A DNA stretch of 64,000 nt, from positions 9,840,288 to 9,904,287 of the forward strand of contig NC_092676.1 of NCBI RefSeq assembly GCF_964355755.1. The letters run 5' to 3'. The notes under the pieces were generated by a model that was given only the letters and a program-made list of their open reading frames with translations, made no database searches and was not told the DNA's origin. Below, in pieces: positions 13,237-25,200 of this stretch. Both the position numbers and the translations under genes were made by a program. The stretch comes from Antedon mediterranea (lineage: Eukaryota > Echinodermata > Crinoidea > Comatulida > Antedonidae). Positions within the stretch are counted from its first letter, which is position 1. Each line of letters begins with the position of its first letter.

Positions 13237-16200
13237 TCAGAATGGTACTGCACTGGTTTCTGAGAATGCGTGTAGGTTTCCCATTTGAGTCATTCCACTC
13301 TGAATATGTGCAACATGCACCTCCACATTATTCTGGAAGCACCTGTCATCATAGATATAAAGATAAAATGGTAACAATGAATACAGTTCATAACAATGAA
13401 TACAGTTCATAACAATGAATACAGTTCATAACAATGAATACAGTTCATAACAATGAATACAGTTCATAACAATGAATACAGTTCATAAAAATGAAGAAAA
13501 TTACATACATTTTTAATTGGAGAACTAATCAAAACACACAGGAGGTCCAAAGTTCACAATATTAGTGAGTTTTAAGCAATTTTCAAATGTATTTCCTTCT
13601 AAATCTAAAAATGTTTTCAAAGGCCTTGATTTGAAATCCAACAAACTGTTTTAATTTAACAGTTAAACAGTTTTCCAAACAAACATGATATTTCACAAGT
13701 AACAACTGCTTTAACAGAGATGCCCATGTATTCAAAAAAGGATTTCTTATCCTCTGTTTTGCAACAGCCACCCAACAACTGTCATTTGGATATTCTAGTG
13801 TAGCGTCACCAGAATATAGAAAAAAAACCATGTGGTTCCACGGGTTGAAATTGACTTGTTTTTTACTGAAACATGTGTTTTTTAATGACTTTATTGAAAG
13901 TTTATTGTTGATACCACTGGCATACACATAGTAGTAGTTGTTGCACCAATGATGCACGCTAACAAATTATTTATAGCTTACGGTATATATTTTAAATTAT
14001 TATAGCATACTATATTGTTTGATACCGCTTTCATTAAAGTAGCAGAAACATGGGATCTTTGTGACCCATAAAGCAAGATTGACTACTTACGTAAAATTTG
14101 AAGGATCAATATTGTTCTTAATTTCTTGCAATGACTCATTTAATGACTGGAATCCATAGGAATTCAAATCTCCAGATGCCAGGTTCTGTTGAACAATAAC
14201 AATATAATAATTACAATTAGCTAAACAACTTTTTTAACAAAATCCATCCTACTATATATTTTACATATCCTTTAAACCCCAAAAATGAGTTTTCTTTTAG
14301 CTAATTTCTTTATCCAATTATTTGAATCGATTAAAATCACACTCAAACCAGACACCATATGTCAGTCCGTCCTCATATCAATTTTTTTTTAATATCTGAG
14401 TTTCAAAACACTGGGTTTTCAGGACCTCTGCCACCAGTAATAGAACATCTACATTCATGATACCACAGCGGATTTCCTCATCGAGTTTTACTTTCTTCAA
14501 GCTCAACTCAGCCATCAACTTTATTCACCATTCCCAGAGGATATTTGGTTTGTGGGGGGGGGGGGGGGGGGGCTATGGAAGTTCTTTGGACATGGTATAT
14601 TGTTCTTTGGTGGTGTATCCTAATTTGGGCGGTAGCACATACCCTTCGGTAAATATGTACTGTATTTACTTAAAGAATACTTGATTTACGGTTATCATTG
14701 AGAATTTTTATCAACAATTTTGGAACAAAGTTTTAGAAATCAATCTTGTAAAGTATAGCATCTCACCTTCACTTGCAACATAAGAGAGGTTAGTCTCGTT
14801 ATGAGGTCATTCAAATGACCACTCTTGACCGCTCGACCACCCAAGGCTAGATTGGCATCATGTACAATTTGGTTCGCTTCTTGGTCGCACTTTAACTTCT
14901 GTTCTATTGGTTGATCCATTGGTTCTAGACCCTGACCGGGAGCAATCTGCAATAAAAATAGTAGCATTTTAATTTATGAAAACTGTTCTGTCCAAAGAAT
15001 ATGAAATAAATGTATAATGCACTTGTCAATTGTATGACTCACTATACGACCCCCGGGAGAGGTGCGTCATGGGTGCGTCATTTACAAATAATTACTGACG
15101 CAGGGGTGCGTCAAAAAACCTAGATGGTACGTCACATCAATGAACAAGGTGCGTCAATGTCCGTCACTTTACCACCCACCATATCATAAACAACATGGTC
15201 ACAGTGCGTCAAAATGGGTGCGTCATGGTCACCTAAAGGTAAGTCACCTTTTTGACGCACGGGTGCGTCATGGTATTCAAAAGTATGACGCACATCGGAC
15301 AAATGACGCACCTCTCCAGGGGGTCGTATAGTGGGTCATACAATTGACAAGTGCATAACATGAGGCCATCTATGAGAGAACATTCGACGCGAGCTACTTA
15401 TTTATGTAGTGCATTGCTCTTTTTATCATAATTAAACCATAAAATGTTTAAAACAATTTAAATTAAGGCCTCTTTCTTGGCAAGAAATTAATATTGTGCT
15501 CTAAAAACTAAAAGTCTAAGAAACCTCTGCTAAAAGATTCATATATCAAACCAGGTGTGTGCACAAATTCCATAACACAACATACATTGCATTCGTAGCG
15601 TGCTTTCTTTGGAGACGTGGAATCATTACTTTTTTCTTGCGAGACATCGACATCGTTCGAGTCAACATGATCATGATCCTCCTCAAATTCAGTCGAAATG
15701 CTTGTTTCATGTCCATTGCTGTCGCTAACAAAAACCTGAGTTCTTCGTTTTGGAATATAATTCTTTCTACGCTTTGATTTCATACACAAAAGCATGCGAT
15801 TGTTGGAACATATGTCTTTAAGCTTAGGCCCAGAGATAATCTCTTCATCAATGTCTCCAGTCGTCAGTCCACCGCGTGAAAGCGTCTGTGGCTGCGACGA
15901 CGTTGTTGGTCTCAACAGCGGCGGTGGAGCGGGTAGGCCTAGGCTACACTCTTCTTCTACTGCTTGTTCTTCGGCTATTTCAGCCGCCATACTTATTCCT
16001 ACACTTCCCAATTTTTATTTATATTCATATATTCAATGCAATACATATTTCTTTGTTGCTAAAAATGTTCAGTTATCCACCATCATGCAAACTTCTTTTG
16101 TTGTTGTTTTCCGCAGTCCGCACCTCCTAACAGCAGCAATTACCAGCCAGACGTTCTCTTTTCTGTGCGTCTGTATCGATCTCAATCATAAAATTAGCAC

Positions 16201-19200
16201 GGCTATGTAGAGTCTGGACGTAAGAGTATAGCTCCTATTATGAGATGGCCGGGTACGTGTGTGGGGAAGAGGCCTACGTGACGGCTGGTTTTTTTTTCTC
16301 GAATTAGATCACGTCAATTTTGATATAAAATGTTTATTTAGAACATTGCTGATATTGTATTTTTGTTTGTAAGTACTATTAAATTGTATACAATGTTTAA
16401 CATCGTGTACAACAAACCAATATTGTGTAAATTATCTTGTGATTAAACATGGAATCATGTTTAATCTTTTTAGGCCCAGCTACACTCACGATTGATTGGT
16501 AAACACACAGTGCAGTGTGCATGAAATAAAACGACACTGCAGCCTAGCTAGGCCACCATCTAATTGTATACAGTACCTCCATGTCTATTAGGCCGGGGTA
16601 GGCCTAGACCCTACCAGGGTAAATAAATGATGTTTGCATTATTAATGAGAGACTTATAATTGACTTTTGTTTGCTAGGCCTAGAGTAGATAGGAAGAGTC
16701 TAAATGTCATCCGTCAGGGCACCTATTTATTTTACGCATGCGCACTTAATTCCTTGGATAGATGGACCGCAATTAATGGATCGTATTTTATTTACCATTT
16801 GCACAATTATTCTATTATTACAGTGTAAGTGCAAAGCGATGGTGAAAGTTGTTCTCGTTTTACCTTTGTAATTTTCATGCAATTTCACTACAAAACCATG
16901 ATTCATAATTTTTCCTTACTTATGCAAAATTTTAATTTTCGAATAATCATAATTTGGTTATATTTAGTAATTTTATTGCGTCACGGCACCTAGTTAGCTG
17001 TATGCACTGAGTTAGCATACGTTGTTCGGTTATCTCTATGTATGAACGAACGGTGTGAATTCACTGTGAATCTGGTAGTAGTGCCCTGACAGTGACAGAT
17101 GATACGTATTAATTGTCATCCGTCAGGGCACCTAGTTAACATACACGTTGTTAATTCACTGTGTGTAACTGGTAGTGCCCTGACGGATGATAAGTATTAA
17201 TTGTCATCCGTCAGGGCACTTATGTAGTTAGTTAACATACACGTTGTTAATTCACTGTGTGTAACTTGGTAGTGCCCTGACGGATGATAAGTATTAATTG
17301 TCATCCGTCAGGGCACCTATATAGTTAACATACACGTTGTTAATTCACTGTGAATCTGGTAGTGCCCTGACGGATGATAAGTATTAATTGTCATCCGTCA
17401 GGGCACCTATATAGTTAACATACACGTTGTTAATTTACTGTGAAACTGGTAGTGCCCTGACGGATGATAAGTATTAATTGTCATCCGTCAGGGCACCTAT
17501 AATATATATGTTATAGTTAACATACACGTTGTTAATTCACTGTGAAACTGGTAGTGCCCTGACGGATGATCATTATTAATTGTCATCCGTCAGGGCACCT
17601 ATAATATATATGTTATAGTTAACATACACGTTGTTAATTTACTGTGTAACTGGTAGTGCCCTGACGGATGATCATTATTAATTGTCATCCGTCAGGGCAC
17701 CTATATAGTTAACATACACGTTGTTAATTCACTGTGAAACTGGTAGTGCCCTGACGGATGATCATTATTAATTGTCATCCGTCAGGGCACCTATATAGTT
17801 AACATACACGTTGTTAATTCACTGTGAAACTGGTAGTGCCCTGACGGATGATCATTATTAATTGTCATCTGTCAGGGCACCTACTGTATATAGTTAACAT
17901 ACACGCGTTGTTAATTTACTGTGAAACTGGTAGTGCCCTGACGGATGATAAGTATTAATTGTCATCCGTCAGGGCACCTATAATATATATGTTATAGTTA
18001 ACATACACGTTGTTAATTCACTGTGAATCTGGTAGTGCCCTGACGGATAAGTAGTAGTAATGACTGTAGTATATATTATGGCATGCCAGTCATTGTTTTA
18101 AATACCCTAAACTAACTTGCTTTAATTGTATACACCCCTTTGTTTTTTCTTCTTTTTGAAATAGGTTGAAAAACAATGCCGCCACATTCAAGGATAAAAT
18201 CAGAAAACAGTGAGACAAGAATATATGTAAAATTTATAAACAAGTCACCTAGAAATGTTCGAGTAATCTGGCTTAACTATCAAGGGCAACCTGTATGGCG
18301 GCCATATAACAACACGGCTGGCCTATCGCCAAATCAAACTTTTAACATCTATACATATATAACGCATCCATGGATTTTTAGGGATAATCTTACGGGCGAT
18401 AAAATAGTCTATAAGGAAGGATTGACAGAAAAACAAGTGTATTATCCCAAGGAATTGGCAGAAAATCAAGAATATAATGTAACCTTGGTGTTGCCAATTT
18501 ATAGCCTCAAAGAGCGGTGCCTTCAAGTGATGAGAAGACTTGTACGACAACAATCTGTGCATTCGCTTGAAATTCCACAGACTTTAAAAGATGAAATTCT
18601 GAGACCAGTTTTTCGCATAAATGATACTTAAATGCTATTTTTTAAAAATACAATTATTAGCAACCTTGCCACCATGATTAATTTGTAAATACTATGGAAT
18701 GCTGAGCATGTTATAGCCGAGGTTCTCAACAAACAGCATGTGAGGGCATTTCATATGGCCCGCTAAAGATGCATTGTGTCTCAACAACAAAGATTAATCA
18801 AATCAGCTTTTGAAAAGGCCATTTTGTAGTTTTAATACAGTTTATCAAACATGAGTAGAAAAAACAAGTTTTGACTTATAAAAAGACAAATGAATTATTT
18901 TAACCAAGACATTTTTTTAATTTTTTGCTTTAAATTACAGTTTTTTTCAGGTACATAATTTTTTATTCAACTGTATTATGTGACATTAAATAGCATATTT
19001 AATCAACAAATTAAAAACGATTATTTTTTTATGGGGACAATACCAAAAAAACTGCTTATCTGGACCCCAATGTTATGTGTAAAATCCCACTAAAACTGCT
19101 AAAAACCTATGTGTTAACATACATTTTTGTACATATTAAATCATGTTTTGCAATTTATTTTCAGATATTTATTATTTACAGTACTTTCATTTTTGTTTCT

Positions 19201-22200
19201 TGTTCCGCTGCAAATTTTTTATTAATTAAGCAAAAATTTTAATTTTGTTCAAAACATAACTTAAGACATTACAATCACCATAATGAATGTTTCTTTACAA
19301 AATTGGTAATTTATTATTAGTCAAAACTTTGTGAAATAAATTGTATACGTGTAAACTTACCAAATTATTGTTATTAAGTAGGCCTACAATGTACTACTGT
19401 ATTGAAGGAACATGGCTAGTGTACTAGTAACTAACAATCTTAATCTGCTGAGGCTACATAGATATAATTCTATTTTTAGGGATCAGATACTAGTACGTCA
19501 TTTCTTGAATTTATATTATATATTATATTAATAAATTCATTATTTACTTCACGGTCAAGTTATTGATGTATTTTTAATGTTATTTATTGAGATGCCAAAT
19601 AAATGAATGAAAGAAAGAAAAGTATGTCCTAAAAACGACTCTTGTGTAAAGATAAATATAAAGTATAATATAAAATAACCATTCATTGATAAAGGGTCTT
19701 TTCTTGCCAAATTACAAAATATGTCCTACAATAAGGCCAACAGTAGTTCAGCAAGGTCACATGATCAGGTGTGGCCATAACAATTACTGTACATTTCAGA
19801 AAGGAATTAAGCCTATACTATAATGAATGAAAAGTTGTGCACCCTAGACTAAACTCCTAAGTCGTCATACAGTCCCAATAATTAGACTATAAATCAGCCT
19901 ACTGTATGATTTACAAACTGAAAGAAATTAATGCACATGACAGGATGTGCTATTGTATACTTACCAATCCAATAATCTTTGAAAAATCTTACATGAAGTC
20001 AATGAAGCATTTATTGTTTACAGCAAAAAATGTAATGCTTCAAAACCCTCACAAGAAATGGAAATGACTTTGTGTTCACTATGACAAGTCTTTCTCTTCT
20101 TAAAAAAACAAACCAATCTCCTCACCCAAGATGTTTAATGTTTAGGAAACCTATTTCAAGGGCTTTGAAAATACTATTGAATTTTCGAAAAATGTTTATA
20201 ACTTTCCAAAACCTGTGGCCGCATTTATTTTTATTTAAAGTTTAAATTGATATGGTACATCTAGCATAAAACAGTCGTAATTGTATTCCAAGTCTGGAGA
20301 AAACTTATTTATCATAAAGGCCAATTTACACTGACAAATGGTAACAGTAAGTGGTAAATGATAAGTGAAAAAAAAAATAGAATCTATGTTATTTCATGAC
20401 TATTTACACACGGAACAGGCGGGCAGAGGATAGATACATGTTCTATGTGGGACAAGCCAAATGGTTTTCCACTTACCTTTAGTTACCACTTGTCTGTGTA
20501 AATTTTCCTTAAAGGTGTTCTTCCACAAGGCGATATGTATAATAATACAAATTAAAATCCAGGTTAACTGTAAAATTATAGCAGAAATGAGTTACTACAT
20601 ACCTCTTGACAGTACTCTTGGACACCCAGTAGATATCGGTTCAAGTCTTTGTTCAGTCTCTCTAATTCCAAGACATTGCTGGCATACATCCTTTTAAATT
20701 CCATCTCTATCATGATTTCCATTGATTTCTAAAAAAATACCACAAACAATTAAACAAACAAATCAAAACTTTATTTATTACCTGTAATGTGCAAGAGTTA
20801 AATAATAAACTTATAAATAACATGTCATTTTAGGTTGGCATTTATCAATACTTTGCTTATTTTTTAGAAAAAGTGCTTACTTTTAAGCAAATATGTTAAG
20901 GTTGTTTATCAAACCGAAAATAATTTTTGGCAAATGCGCAAAATTTTACACACAAGGGCAGCAAATTAAGTCTAAACTAGGAATCATCTGCACAATTGGG
21001 TAAGGGGACTACGTTGTTTAAACCAACATAGCTCACTACTCTAGATTACAATATCTTACTTGTCTTTCAGCCTCTGCATTCATTTCTCGTAACTTCTGGA
21101 TTAAATCCTTTTTATGAACCAAAATTTTTGACAATTTAGTCTAAAAAAAAAAATAAATACATAAATTGGATTAAAAACAAAACATGACTGACAATTTTTG
21201 CAATATAACAATATTTCCTATATAAATTGTACTAAGCCTAGCCCAAAAGGAATTTATATTATTAATTCAATCTATAGTACAGTATTGCACATTTTCTAAA
21301 AGCTGTGTTTTTATTAGGTTTGTGAGTGAAGTCTAAGGAACCCAAGAGCCTATCTAGTGTCAATCCATTGTGTGCTGTGTAGACAATTTTGAATCCTCAT
21401 ACCATTCCAACAAATACATGACTTACGACTTATATAGGATAGGAAACCCAGGCTTACTAAACCAAGTCTCATACAAGACTGTACTGGCCGTCAGAAATTT
21501 TAACCCAGGATGACCACCAAACCACAATTAGTGCAAAACTTACCACAAAAAGTAAAAATTTGATGGGAAAACCACCAAGTTTCTTTTCTTTCATTGCCTG
21601 GAACTTGCCTCTCATTGGTGACAGACTCATAACAGGGTCATGCTCTAGACCAGGTGATTCCAATAGACCAGCTGTTATTCTGAAAATTACATCAAATCAA
21701 AATCTCAATTTATAAAAACAAAATATAACACTTATTATATAATGCCTAAATAAATTCCTGTCATTTGATTGGACAATTGTGGGTCACATGGCGTGCAATA
21801 GTATGCACTATTAAACGATCGTTTAATAGTACTTTTTTAAAGATTTTTGTGTATGAAAAAAAAAAACGTTTCGCGGATGAAAAAAATCTATTATACAAAA
21901 AGTACTGTGAAATACAACAGCGCCACCTGTTGTCCTGCCTCTGTTTGTAAAGACCACCGCGAGATATGCAACAGCAGCAGATTTTTGTGTACGATTTGGA
22001 GATATATATGTACTAATTTCATTCAAAAAGGCATTTAAATTAGCTTTAGATCGTTTTTAGGAGTTTGATTAATTAATGGGGACATCCATACAAGACGTGG
22101 AATCGTTGGACAAACCATAATTAGCCTAGATAAGTTCCAATTGTCTGTCGAAGTTTTGCCTTTCAGCCAAGCTAGTACAACTACCAGGTCTAGCCTAGCT

Positions 22201-25200
22201 AGAATGAGTGAATGAAATGTAGGCCTCTTGGCTAGGGCTACCTTTTATTTGATTCAAATGACAGGAATCTATTTAGATGTTATATAAAACAAATAATGAA
22301 TGTTTTATATTCGTGTAATGGTACAAATAATGGCATTTGGTGAATGATGAAAGGTTATATCAACGAGGCAACTCATGCCATTATTTGTACCATTACACTC
22401 ATAAACATTCATTATTTGTATACTATATAACGGCTAAATAAATTCCTTTCGATTGATTGGACGATTGTGGGTCACATGAACGTGAAATAGTACTTTTTCC
22501 ATGTACGAAAACAAATCTTTTGCATACAAAAACAAAACTGAAATTCGATAGCAGCATCGTCAGTTGTTATGGGAACGGAAGCAGCGACACACATGATGCG
22601 ATCCCTCATTGACAACAAGATCAGAAAAATGACAATAATTTACACAAAAAAAGTACTATTACATGATCGTTTAAGTACTATTGCACACCATGTGCCAAAA
22701 TCGTCAAATCAAATGTTGTACTTTTATCAATAAACTCACCTTGATGGAGAGAAGAAGTTTGCCCTTGGTCTGTTGTAGTTCTTTGTAAACGAAGATAGAG
22801 GAATTGTTTCTTGTTCTTCATTGCTCTATGTAGAATAAACACAAACAGTTGTGGTATTTAATGCAATGATACATTTTCAGCTACCAGTGACAAGTTCATA
22901 TTCGATTAATAGACAAGTTTAGAAAACAAGACAATTGTGGGCCATCCCATTGATGTCTGGTATTGTTTTATTACACACCCATTATGCATAAATAAAGTCC
23001 CCAGAATTTGGCTGCGGAGATGCGACATTACAAAAGGAAAAACTAAAGGCCTATTTATACTACAGAAGATAACGATGAACAATAAGTAGATATACACACA
23101 GCTTTCATCCTAGTAGATCTATAGGACAACAATTTATGCTGTTGATGAAAATATTATTTTTTTAAATCCAATCAAATTACATCATGATCAATAAGAAAAA
23201 TTAAAAAACGTCATAATATTAACGCCATCTGAGTGGGTTTGTGAAAATATTATTTTCATTAAAGAAATCATAATAGTTATCCTATAGTTCCCAGTTGAAA
23301 TTTGTTGATTTTGTTTTCTGTAGGAAAAATGTCTATTTATCTACTTATCGTCAATTGTTATCGTTTTAGTATAGATAGGTCTTAAAGATCAGTTTTTGAA
23401 TATGTACAGACAGTGTGGCACATGATGTGAATCAACCAATCAAAAAGGAAGATTACATTTGTGTTTTTGTTGATACTGTACTTACCAGCACTTCCGTATC
23501 TGGGATAGTGTGAATGCCAAGGCTAGGCCTGTCAAAGGTTATCCTGTACGTTGCATTTGCAGGATCAACTGCATCGATTTGGCCAGTGAACAAACCATCT
23601 ACAGGTGATCGCAGTCGGGCTAAAAAATTTAAGAATTTGAATACTTTTACAAAACTTTGTACAGTACAGTGATGTGTACATCAGTGACACCTCTATTGTT
23701 AGTAGTTGAATAGAGATAATAACATGGACAACAAACAAACAATTCGCAACAATAATCCTTGGAGTTACTCCCAAGTTATTTACCATCTGTCAATTTTTAG
23801 TATGTACTGAAAAAACAATAACAACCCTTCACATCTTTACAACTTGAGATCCTGAAATGAAAGGGTCAAGTCTTCCAAGCAAAACATAGCTTTCGAGACT
23901 AAAAGTCATTTTAAAGACACATGTATGTGCAGAATGGCTGCTGAGACATAGTTGAGTGAAAAAGAAAGGTCTCTATTCCATGTATAGCGCTTCAAATACA
24001 TTTTGATATACAGTAGAGAATCTTGTCAGATTCTATTCTCTGAAAACTGGTACTCTCATAAAATATTGGTTCAACTTTAATTTTACTAAACTGAAAGTAA
24101 ATTCTAAAAAAGCAGATAAATTATTTATTTATTTATTTATTTTATATATTTAGGCAAATTGCCAAGGATAACCATAAGCAAATTCAATCACTATCCTTCT
24201 TAAAGGTGGCAATCCGTTCACGAGACAAACATATACACACAATGCTCTACATAAACAAAGTCTTTATTACAAGTAAATACAATCACCTGTTACTTTAGTA
24301 CCAATGACTAGTTGTGAGGGTATCTCTTCTGGTAGATCTTTGAGCTCACTTGGGTCTAGTTCGTGGCTTTTTCTCTGTTGTAATAACCGTATCTTCTGAC
24401 GTTTGGTCTGCAATGCTGCTCTCTCCTCAGCAAAAAACGAAGATGAACATCTAAAAATAGAAACATTTAATTTCACAATGGTAATAAATCACCACTTTTT
24501 TTAATATACTATACATTTTATACTATACCCCTTTTTGAAAAAACCAATACCTATCAAAAACATCTATTCTGAGGACTAGAATGTATTTTGATGTCAACAC
24601 GGAAATGGTTTCACATGTTTGTACCAAAGTAACAATTTATAATTGCAATTACGGTGTGAATTGGGGTATATGGGTGGTTGTACTGGAATCTCATACAAAC
24701 TTGTATCAACAAATGCTCTGTATTCATGTAGAATATTTATTTTAAAATCAACACACGAATTACAGGATGAATAATTGTGCTATTAATTGCCTCAATCTCA
24801 TCAACAAATTTGGGAGTAGAGCAGAAACAGGTATGAGTTACAACCCTGGCACTACTGTAGGTCAAGATTGCAACCAGGACCTTGGGATTGTATTTCCTAA
24901 TCTTGTAAAAGACTGTTTTATAAATTATAAAATGATACCTTCTAGGCTTGCCCATCAGTCTTCTGATTGTGATCCATTCTATGCGTGTCAAATGGCGTGT
25001 CTTCAATTGAGGAAACGACTCCTTCAAACATACACAAAAGTCATTTTCACCTTCAAATAAAGCTCTAAATACAAGATACAATGCAATTTGTAATTTAGAA
25101 TCGATACTGAAGGTCGCCTAAATTTTTTTAGTTTTTTAACTTTACAATACTTAGTGTCAGGCCTGCTTAGTGTTGTATATTCTGGTACAGCCGCTCCATA

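Noticed and set aside
17110-18050. CRISPR-like appearance of the 90-bp array
   Set aside because: Animal nuclear DNA; interiors are near-identical rather than unique spacers and the arms are inverted pairs.
20630-20660. tRNA B-box-like GGTTCAAGTC
   Set aside because: Lies within a LIN9 coding exon and has no A-box or cloverleaf around it.
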